A stretch of DNA of 6,169 bases from Nitrospira sp. (GTDB taxonomy: Bacteria; Nitrospirota; Nitrospiria; Nitrospirales; Nitrospiraceae). Below, piece by piece: positions 1 through 5,659 of the stretch. The notes beneath the pieces are model-generated. The model searched no databases. It was not told where the DNA came from and worked only from the letters and a program-made list of their open reading frames with translations. Within the stretch, counting starts at the first letter, position 1. Each line of letters begins with the position of its first letter. The stretch lies in contig JANYEF010000404.1 in NCBI GenBank assembly GCA_025363325.1, forward strand, positions 1-6,169, read 5' to 3'. The position numbers and the translations under genes were made by a program.

Positions 1-2
1 TC

Positions 3-2336
3 TCTGCCGACGCCCAGCTCGTCGAAGCGGCCGAAATGCGTGTCGATCTCTCCTCTCTCACAGGCGAATCCCAACCGAAGCGGCGGACAGCGGAGCCGGT
101 GGTCGATGGACATCTCCTGGATATTCCCAATCTCGTATTCGCCGGCACCCCCGTGCTCTCCGGCAGAGGTCGGGCGGTGGTGTTCGCCACCGGCATGCAG
201 ACGGAATTTGGCAAGATCGCCCGCCTCTCCACGAGCGTGGAGACAGACCTCAGTCCGCTGCAGAAAGAGATCACCAAACTCACCCGCATCGTCGCCATGA
301 TTTCGCTGGCCATGGGAGCCTCGTTTTTCGCGATCGGGCTATGGACCGGCCTCGGCTTTTGGATCAGCGCGATCTTCGGGATCGGCATCATCGCGGCGAA
401 CGTGCCGGAAGGACTGCTCCCCACTGTGACGCTGGCCTTGGCGTTGGGCAGCCAGCGCATGGCCAAACGCCACGCGCTTATCAAGCAACTGACGTCCGTT
501 GAAACCTTGGGTTGCACCACCGTCATCTGCACGGATAAGACGGGAACGCTGACCAAGAACCGGATGCGCGTGGCTCGTTTCTATATGGACCATCTCGAAG
601 TCGAGGTGCAGGAAAGCTGTCTGGTGATCGCCGGACGAGTAACCAGCGCGATCGAGGCCGAGGAGTATGCGCCGCTCTTCGACGCGATCATCCACTGCCA
701 CAATGCCAAACGCGTGCGGCGGAGCGACGGCCGCCCCTCCGTCACGGGCGATCCAACCGAAGTGGCCCTGGTTGAGTTCGCACTGGATCACGGACTCCTT
801 CACCATGAACCGTTGCCCCGGATGGGTGAGCTACCGTTCGACGCGGATCGGAAGCGCATGTCCACCCTCCATTGGCGTGAGGGCCGGCTCGTGGCCTTCG
901 TGAAGGGAGCGCCGGAATCGCTCGTGCCCCTCTGCAGTCAGATGCTCCACCACGGTGCATGCTCGTCGATGAGTCAGGAGGACCGCCAGCGCATCATGGC
1001 GCAAAGCCGTACCTTCGCGCACCAGGCCTATCGGGTCCTGGCTGTGGCCATGCGTGAAATTGAGCAGGGTGTCGAGAAACTGGGCATCGACCAGGTGGAA
1101 CAGAACCTCATCTTCCTCGGCCTCGTGGCGATGATAGATCCTCCGCGCCACGAAGTGCCAGAGGCCATCGCGCGCTGCCGCCAAGCCGGCGTCCGCGTTA
1201 TCATGATTACCGGCGACCATCCGCTCACGGCCCTGGCCATCGCCCGCCAGGTTGGGCTGCTGCCGGAAGAGCCCCACACCGAGCCGGTCGGATACTGTCC
1301 CGTGATCGAAGGGCAGCAGGTCGAAACGATGAGCGACGAGGCGCTGCGTCGGCTCCTCACGCCCACCCGCCCTGGCGAAGCCGAACCGGTCTTCGCGCGC
1401 GTGGCCCCCCGGCACAAGATGCGCGTGGTGTCGGTGCTGAAAGACATGGGCGAAGTGGTGGCCGTCACGGGCGACGGGGTGAACGACGCCCCAGCCATCA
1501 AGAAAGCCGATATCGGCATTGCGATGGGCATCGCTGGGACAGACGTGGCGAAAGAAACAGCAGACATGATTTTGCTCGACGACAACTTTGCGACCATCGT
1601 CAACGCCATTGAAGAAGGCCGTACGGTATTCGACAATATCAGGAAGTTTGCCACCTATGTGCTCGTGAGTAACGTGCCGGAAGTGGTCCCCTACTTGGCC
1701 TATGGCTTTCTAGGGATGCCTTTGGCCCTCACCATCCCGCAGGTCCTGGCGATTGACCTCGGCACCGACATGGTTCCGGCCATTGCGCTGGGGGCAGAGC
1801 CCCCTCATCCTGGCATTATGGATGTCCCGCCACGCCCAAAAAGCGAGCGGTTGCTCACCGTTCCGCTCCTGCTCAGAACCTATTTCTTCCTGGGCCTGAA
1901 CTCGGCATTCCTGGCCATGGGTGGATTTTTCCTCTATCTCTTTGCAAACGGCTGGAGTTGGGGAACCCCGTTGGACTGGTCTTCTCCTTTATATAAGGAG
2001 GCGACAACGGTGACTTTTGCCGGGATAGTCTTGGCACAGGTCGCCAATGTCTTTTCCTGCCGATCCGACCGGCTGTCGGTGGCTCGGTTCGGATGGTTCA
2101 GCAACCCGCTCATTCTATGGGGAGTCGTCATTGAGATCACCATCCTTGCGTTTATTACGTACACCTCCTTGGGGAACGACATCTTCCGAACGGGCCCCTT
2201 GCCTGTCTGGATTTTCGGACCACTCGCGTTGGGTGCCCTTGTGCTGTTAATCGCAGAGGAAAGCCGCAAGTTCATCGTGAACCGATTCAAAAACAGTCGC
2301 GCAGGCAAAGTCACGCAACAAGCGGGACAATCATGA
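3..2336 (+). CDS. P-type cation-transporting ATPase, type IIC (Na+,K+-ATPase alpha-like), 5' end cut by window edge
   Basis: This is an integral membrane pump that couples ATP hydrolysis to cation transport. The reading frame is already open at base 3 (SADAQLVEAAE precedes the first ATG at 36), so the start lies upstream and about 200 residues, including M1-M2, are missing. Numbering from the ATG at 36, visible landmarks are the actuator TGES (9-12), M3-M4 with NVPEGLL (122-128), the phosphorylation motif CTDKTGTLT with Asp167, KGAPE of the nucleotide domain, MITGDHP, the hinge TGDGVND (478-484), and M5-M10 to the end. M5 YVLVSNVPE (541-549) and M6 IDLGTDMVPAI (573 onward) match Na+,K+-ATPase alpha far better than SERCA or PMCA types, as does the C-terminal EESRKFIVNRF. 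No beta subunit is seen. The transported ion is not settled; Na+ and/or K+ is inferred from the ligands. The stop overlaps the next start by 4 bp, implying translational coupling. Confidence 0.93.
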   Translation, partial: SADAQLVEAAEMRVDLSSLTGESQPKRRTAEPVVDGHLLDIPNLVFAGTPVLSGRGRAVVFATGMQTEFGKIARLSTSVETDLSPLQKEITKLTRIVAMISLAMGASFFAIGLWTGLGFWISAIFGIGIIAANVPEGLLPTVTLALALGSQRMAKRHALIKQLTSVETLGCTTVICTDKTGTLTKNRMRVARFYMDHLEVEVQESCLVIAGRVTSAIEAEEYAPLFDAIIHCHNAKRVRRSDGRPSVTGDPTEVALVEFALDHGLLHHEPLPRMGELPFDADRKRMSTLHWREGRLVAFVKGAPESLVPLCSQMLHHGACSSMSQEDRQRIMAQSRTFAHQAYRVLAVAMREIEQGVEKLGIDQVEQNLIFLGLVAMIDPPRHEVPEAIARCRQAGVRVIMITGDHPLTALAIARQVGLLPEEPHTEPVGYCPVIEGQQVETMSDEALRRLLTPTRPGEAEPVFARVAPRHKMRVVSVLKDMGEVVAVTGDGVNDAPAIKKADIGIAMGIAGTDVAKETADMILLDDNFATIVNAIEEGRTVFDNIRKFATYVLVSNVPEVVPYLAYGFLGMPLALTIPQVLAIDLGTDMVPAIALGAEPPHPGIMDVPPRPKSERLLTVPLLLRTYFFLGLNSAFLAMGGFFLYLFANGWSWGTPLDWSSPLYKEATTVTFAGIVLAQVANVFSCRSDRLSVARFGWFSNPLILWGVVIEITILAFITYTSLGNDIFRTGPLPVWIFGPLALGALVLLIAEESRKFIVNRFKNSRAGKVTQQAGQS
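2333..2336 (+). promoter_or_regulatory. ATGA stop/start overlap (translational coupling)
   Basis: The ATG of the adaptor gene (2333-2335) overlaps the TGA of the ATPase gene (2334-2336). Only a weak purine-rich stretch (gcggga) lies upstream, so re-initiation by ribosomes finishing the ATPase is the likely route. This fixes the adaptor start and shows that the two genes share a transcript. Confidence 0.8.
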
Positions 2337-3670
2337 CCAGTCACCCCCAAGACCCGCTTCCTGAGGTGCCTGTTACCGAGGTCCTTCCGCACGGATCTTC
2401 CTCAGCTCCAGCTCGCCATTCGTCGAGCGCCCCATCCGACCACGAGCACCGGCTCCCCGCCTCCCTGCCCCTGTTCCCTTCACCCCGGACCGGGCCCCGC
2501 CGTCCCTGGTTCATCGGCATCGTGACCCTGCTCGCGATCATAGGGGCAGGAACCTGGTATTGGTGGACGGCCGGAACTCCGCCGGTCCACTACAAAACAG
2601 CGCTGGTCGATCGAGGCCCCATCACCGCGATTGTCACCGCCACCGGCACGGTCAATCCAGTCGTGTCGGTGCAGGTGGGCAGCCAAGTCTCCGGCAAAAT
2701 CACCCAACTGATGGCGGACTTCAATTCCGTGGTCACGAAGGACCAGGTCCTGGCCACGATCGATCAGCAGCCGTTCCAAGCGCGAGTAAGCCAAGCCCGC
2801 GCGGCGCTCAAGAGCGGACGTGGCAATCTGGCGAAGGCAAAAAACATGGCGAATCAGCGGAAACTCGAACTCGATCGTATGACGATCCTGCTCCGGCAGC
2901 AAATCGTCTCACGGGCAGATCGCGATCTCGCCGCCACAAACTTTCGCGACGCCCAAGCCCAAGTCGAGGTTGCGCAGGCGCAGGTGGATCAAGCGGTGGC
3001 CACATTGGCCTCAGCCGAACTCGATCTCGGCTATACCACGATCTATTCCCCGGTCAACGGCATCGTGGTGTCCCGCAACGTCGATGCCGGCCAAACCGTC
3101 GCCGCCAGTTTCCAAACGCCGACCCTTTTCGTGATCGCCCAGGACCTGACGCAGATGCAGGTGAACGCCAACGTCAGCGAATCGGACATCGGCGGGGTCG
3201 CGGAAGGCAAGCCGTCCAGCTTCCGCGTGGATGCCTATCCCAAACAGTTCTTCGAAGGCACCGTGACGCAAGTTCGCAATGCGCCAATCAGCATTCAGAA
3301 CGTGGTGACCTACGACGTGGTAATCACGGTAAACAATCGCGATCTCAAGCTCAAGCCCGGAATGACTGCGAACGTGACGATCGTGACGGCCAAGAAAGAA
3401 AATCCTCTCCGCGTACTGAATGGGGCATTGCGCTTCCGGATGCCGGCGGTCCCGGTGGACCGCAAGGTCACGCAGGTGTGGGTGATGGATCAGGAGAAGC
3501 AGGTTCGACAGACGGTGATCACCACCGGCATCGCCGACTCCCTCTTCACAGAAATCGCCGAAGGGACGCTGAAGGAGGGAGACCAGGTGATCCTGGGGAT
3601 TGAGACGCCCGAAGAACAAGCCCAGAAGAAGTTGCCGCCGGGCTTCGATGGCGGTCCGAGGATGAGATGA
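2333..3670 (+). CDS. macA: MacA-like periplasmic adaptor (membrane fusion protein, HlyD/RND adaptor family)
   Basis: This 445-residue adaptor would link an inner-membrane transporter to an outer-membrane TolC-type channel. The layout is: a cytoplasmic Ser/Pro-rich tail (1-57), one signal-anchor helix (about 59-79, WFIGIVTLLAIIGAGTWYWW), a first beta-barrel strand and lipoyl half (about 90-145, with GTVNPVVSVQVGSQVSGKI), an alpha-helical hairpin rich in Ala/Gln (about 148-232), the second lipoyl half (YSPVNGIVVSRNVDAGQTV, 238-256), a beta-barrel (about 265-350) and a membrane-proximal domain (about 375-425). The wording of these segments is MacA-like rather than AcrA-like, and the MacB-type permease downstream agrees. 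The start is set by the ATGA overlap, and no other ATG occurs before residue 127. The 57-residue tail is longer than in typical MacA, which begins close to its membrane helix. The substrate is unknown; macrolides should not be assumed. Confidence 0.9.
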   Translation: MTSHPQDPLPEVPVTEVLPHGSSSAPARHSSSAPSDHEHRLPASLPLFPSPRTGPRRPWFIGIVTLLAIIGAGTWYWWTAGTPPVHYKTALVDRGPITAIVTATGTVNPVVSVQVGSQVSGKITQLMADFNSVVTKDQVLATIDQQPFQARVSQARAALKSGRGNLAKAKNMANQRKLELDRMTILLRQQIVSRADRDLAATNFRDAQAQVEVAQAQVDQAVATLASAELDLGYTTIYSPVNGIVVSRNVDAGQTVAASFQTPTLFVIAQDLTQMQVNANVSESDIGGVAEGKPSSFRVDAYPKQFFEGTVTQVRNAPISIQNVVTYDVVITVNNRDLKLKPGMTANVTIVTAKKENPLRVLNGALRFRMPAVPVDRKVTQVWVMDQEKQVRQTVITTGIADSLFTEIAEGTLKEGDQVILGIETPEEQAQKKLPPGFDGGPRMR

Positions 3671-3678
3671 GGAAGAAT

Positions 3679-3773
3679 AGCTATCAGCGATCAGCTTTCA
3701 GCGCTCAGTTTCGGAGCAAACGGTTACATCTCAGAGCTGAAGGCTGACAGCTGACGGCTGACGGCTGAAAGCT
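3679..3773 (+). repeat. Inverted pair of 7-bp repeat arrays between adaptor and permease
   Basis: The left arm (3679-3706) is four tandem heptads of the form AGCNNTC: AGCTATC, AGCGATC, AGCTTTC, AGCGCTC. The right arm (3739-3773) is five heptads of the form GANNGCT: GAAGGCT, GACAGCT, GACGGCT, GACGGCT, GAAAGCT, preceded by a degenerate CAGAGCT. The arms are reverse complements in pattern, with 5-6 of 7 bases pairing per unit, so the transcript could fold into a long imperfect hairpin with a loop of about 23-30 nt. The element fills nearly all of the 110-bp gap and ends 7 bp before the permease ATG, where a Shine-Dalgarno would be expected. I recall similar CAGCTGAC-type intergenic repeats from Nitrospira-like and other environmental genomes, but cannot verify that here. 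It could modulate permease expression or act as a partial terminator. Confidence 0.85.
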
Positions 3774-3780
3774 ACCCACG

Positions 3781-5013
3781 ATGTCCTTTCTCTGGCTCAC
3801 GATCTTGTCCGCCCTCCGCATCCTCCGCCGCAATCCGCTGCGCGCCGGGCTGACCATGCTCGGCATCATCATCGGCATCGGCGCCGTCGTGGCGATGGTC
3901 AGCTTGGGTCAGGGCGCCACCGCCTCCGTCCAAGCGGAAATCGCCAGCCTGGGGACCAACGTGATGATCATCGTCCCCGGGGCGACTACCGTCGGGGGCG
4001 TGCGCGGCGGACTCGGCTCAATTTCGACGCTGACCGTCGATGATGCGGAGGACATCGAGAAGAAAGTCGCGAGCGTCACCACGGTGATGTACGCGACACG
4101 CTCGGTCCTGCAAGTCATTCATGAGAATAAAAATTGGAGCACGATCGTCCTCGGGACGACCCCTGTCTTTCCTGATATCCGGAGTTGGCCCATCGCGCAA
4201 GGGAACTTTTTCACGCAGTCGGACATGGACTCAGCCGCCAAAGTCGTCGTCTTGGGAAAAACCGTTGCCCAAAATCTGTTCGAGCCGGGGGAAGAAGTAG
4301 TGGGGAGTGAGCTCCGTATCAGAAACGTCCCGCTCCGTGTGATCGGCGTTCTGGCATCGAAAGGACAGTCCATAACGGGGCAGGACCAAGATGACTTCGT
4401 GGTGCTCCCCTTCTCAACCGCCGAACGCAAAGTCCAGGGAACGAAATTTCTTGGAACCGTCGGGATCATTCTGGTGGCGACTCAAACGCGGCACGAAATC
4501 CCCGCCGTCCTGGACGACATCAAGGATCTCTTGCGAACGAGGCATCGGCTGCACCAATCTGAAGAAGACGACTTTACCATCCGCACGATGGAAGATATCG
4601 CCAAGACCATCGCCGGCACGAGCCGGACGATGATGCTCATGCTGATGGGCATTGCGTCGATCTCGCTGATCGTCGGCGGGATCGGAATTATGAACATCCT
4701 GCTCGTGTCCGTCACCGAACGAACCAGGGAAATCGGACTACGCATGGCCGTCGGCGCCAAGCGCGCGCATATTCTGCTTCAATTCCTGATCGAAGCGATC
4801 ATCATGACCGCGATCGGCGGAGCGCTCGGCGTGGGAGCGGGAATCGGGATCGCCCGGTTGCTGACCACCATGATCGGCTGGCCGACCATTATCTCTCTGG
4901 AAGCCGTCGTCATTGCGTTTCTATTTTCCCTGATCGTCGGCGTCTTCTTCGGCCTGTATCCCGCGAACAAAGCGTCGAAGATGAACCCCATCGAGGCGCT
5001 GCACTACGAATGA
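3781..5013 (+). CDS. MacB-type ABC transporter permease (MacB_PCD/FtsX), without ATPase domain
   Basis: This 410-residue inner-membrane protein has the MacB permease layout: TM1 (about 24-44), a large periplasmic domain (about 45-280), then TM2 (284-310), TM3 (333-358) and TM4 (371-393). Family signatures include the opening ALRILRRNPLRAGLTMLGII, the post-TM2 motif NILLVSVTERTREIGLRMAVGA (305 onward), and the ending GLYPANKASKMNPIEALHYE. Full-length MacB (about 650 residues) has an N-terminal nucleotide-binding domain; this protein has none (no Walker A or LSGGQ), so it is the split type and needs a separate LolD-like ATPase. The ATG at 3781 is the only plausible start, because an in-frame TGA lies at 3766-3768. 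No clear Shine-Dalgarno precedes it; the heptad hairpin takes that place. With the adaptor upstream it likely drives export or mechanotransmission of an unknown substrate. FtsX/LolC-type proteins are alternatives but fit less well. Confidence 0.92.
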   Translation: MSFLWLTILSALRILRRNPLRAGLTMLGIIIGIGAVVAMVSLGQGATASVQAEIASLGTNVMIIVPGATTVGGVRGGLGSISTLTVDDAEDIEKKVASVTTVMYATRSVLQVIHENKNWSTIVLGTTPVFPDIRSWPIAQGNFFTQSDMDSAAKVVVLGKTVAQNLFEPGEEVVGSELRIRNVPLRVIGVLASKGQSITGQDQDDFVVLPFSTAERKVQGTKFLGTVGIILVATQTRHEIPAVLDDIKDLLRTRHRLHQSEEDDFTIRTMEDIAKTIAGTSRTMMLMLMGIASISLIVGGIGIMNILLVSVTERTREIGLRMAVGAKRAHILLQFLIEAIIMTAIGGALGVGAGIGIARLLTTMIGWPTIISLEAVVIAFLFSLIVGVFFGLYPANKASKMNPIEALHYE

Positions 5014-5025
5014 GGCACCACCAGC

Positions 5026-5301
5026 ATGGCGAACATTGCGCAGAATCAGGACATTGCCAGGCGGTTGCGAGAAGTCGCACAGCTCTTAGAAGATCAGGGC
5101 GCGAATCGGTTTCGCGTGCAGGCCTATCGCGCGGCAATAGGCACGATTTCCCCCCGAAGGGGGAGCCCTGTGGGGCTTGATCCCCAGCGTCGGGTGGTCG
5201 GACCATTGGTCTTTCTGGAAGGAGGGATTCCCAGCGGTGATGGTGACCGATACCGCCCTCTTCCGCTATCCCGCCTACCACTCGAACGCCGACAGGCCTG
5301 A
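5026..5301 (+). pseudogene. polX: N-terminal fragment of PolX-type DNA polymerase/3'-5' exonuclease, broken after ~40 codons
   Basis: The ORF opens 12 bp after the permease stop, with a weak GAGG at 5012-5015. Its first 37 residues (MANIAQNQDIARRLREVAQL, then EDQGANRFRVQAYRAA) match the start of bacterial PolX, whose N-terminal helix-hairpin-helix-like region typically reads as a helix followed by LLE..G.NPFRVRAYR.AA. Intact bacterial PolX is about 570 residues, with polymerase and PHP exonuclease domains. None of that is present here: after about codon 37-42 (5136-5150) the frame reads low-complexity Arg/Pro/Gly sequence and stops at 5301, while another frame carries M28 peptidase sequence. 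The 91-residue ORF is therefore unlikely to make a working enzyme. Other proteins share this short N-terminal motif, so the PolX name is probable rather than certain. It could be translated as the last, meaningless ORF of the exporter transcript. Confidence 0.65.
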
Positions 5302-5383
5302 GTTCGTGCAGTATGAACAAATGGCGCGCGTCGTCTCCGGCCTGCACGCTGTCATCGCAGAGATGGCGAATGCACCACAGTGA
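5141..5383 (+). pseudogene. C-terminal fragment of M28-family zinc peptidase
   Basis: Frame 2 is open from just after a TAG at 5138-5140 to the TGA at 5381-5383. It encodes about 80 residues that match the end of M28 (aminopeptidase Y/S-like) peptidases: FPPEGGALWGLIPSVGWSDH, then WSFWKEGFPAVMVTDTALFR, YPAYHSNADRPE, and a final helix YEQMARVVSGLHAVIAEMA. The His in YPAYHS is the expected last zinc ligand of the family. The earlier ligands (H.D, EE, D), which lie in the missing ~200 or more N-terminal residues, are absent, so the fragment cannot be catalytic. The only possible starts are internal (for example TTG at 5177) and have no convincing ribosome site. Together with the adjoining PolX head in another frame, this marks a deletion or rearrangement scar. 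Confidence 0.75.
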
Positions 5384-5394
5384 GAGAGGGCGAA

Positions 5395-5434
5395 CGAGAG
5401 GAAATAGTCAGACTATCCTTGCTCGTTTCCTCTC
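5395..5434. repeat. Nested palindrome downstream of the peptidase fragment
   Basis: The inner dyad ATAGTC-A-GACTAT (5404-5416) is perfect apart from its single central base. Flanking it, GAGAGGAAA (5396-5404) is the exact reverse complement of TTTCCTCTC (5426-5434), so either the short inner hairpin or an alternative outer 9-bp stem can form. No long U-tract follows, so it is not a classic intrinsic terminator. It could be a weak terminator or a protein-binding dyad. Confidence 0.6.
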
Positions 5435-5506
5435 CCCACCGCTGCACCCGAACGTGACACAGAGAGGGCGGCCTGGGTGAATCAAAAACTGCCCTTCCCC
5501 CCACAT

Positions 5507-5654
5507 AGCGGGGACGAGCTCACCTCTATATAGTGAGGACGTCCGAGCCGATCCTCAACTGCGCGCGGCCAACGAGGGTCTTCCCAGACCGCGCGTTGCG
5601 CGAGCATAGAGGATTGGCTCGGCCTCTCCCTCACTATTCTGATTCGCCCCTGCT
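5507..5654. repeat. Large nested inverted-repeat (hairpin) element, possible MITE/REP-like element or structured RNA
   Basis: From outside in, the paired segments are: AGCGGGGACGA (5507-5517) with TCGCCCCTGCT (5644-5654), pairing with bulges; ATAGTGAGG (5530-5538) with CCTCACTAT (5629-5637), perfect; CCGAGCCGATCCTC (5543-5556) with GAGGATTGGCTCGG (5609-5622), 13 of 14 with the exception a G:T that becomes a G:U pair in RNA; CGCGCGG (5562-5568) with CCGCGCG (5589-5595), perfect; and an apical GGGTCTTCCC (5576-5585). It lies between converging genes, immediately past the macro gene's stop. It may be a bidirectional terminator, a non-autonomous mobile repeat, or an RNA gene. No flanking target-site duplication was recognised. 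Confidence 0.75.
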
Positions 5655-5659
5655 TAACC

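Larger units (their letters stand above)
5384..5659. other. Non-coding convergent intergenic region with two dyad-symmetry elements
   Basis: These 276 bp separate the end of the + strand peptidase remnant from the 3' end of the - strand macro-domain gene. I find no credible protein in any frame: the short ORFs overlapping it carry no recognisable domain and run across the hairpins. The content is a palindrome near 5395-5434 and a larger nested inverted repeat at about 5507-5654, listed separately. No tRNA or rRNA was recognised. A bidirectional terminator function would fit the convergent layout. Confidence 0.6.

Noticed and set aside
831..1654. Long antisense ORFs (194 and 208 codons) opposite the P-type ATPase
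   Set aside because: They lie opposite a clearly conserved ATPase and show no recognisable domain; long open antisense frames are expected in GC-rich coding DNA.
36..2336. Complete ATPase gene starting at the ATG at 36
   Set aside because: The frame is open to the window edge and the residues before the ATG match the family; starting at 36 would remove M1-M2 and part of the actuator domain.
2560..3603. 347-codon + strand ORF in another frame of the adaptor
   Set aside because: Its Gly/Arg/Ser-rich composition is typical of an out-of-frame reading; the adaptor frame carries all family motifs.
3011..3619. 202-codon minus-strand ORF opposite the adaptor gene
   Set aside because: Its His/Asp/Arg-rich sequence has no domain-like pattern and it is fully inside the conserved adaptor gene.
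3679..3773. CRISPR array
   Set aside because: The repeats are 7 bp with no spacers and are arranged as inverted arms, not direct repeats of about 30 bp with unique spacers.
5395..5434. Classic Rho-independent terminator after the exporter operon
   Set aside because: The stem is AT-rich and is not followed by a run of T; a terminator role is possible but not supported by the usual signature.
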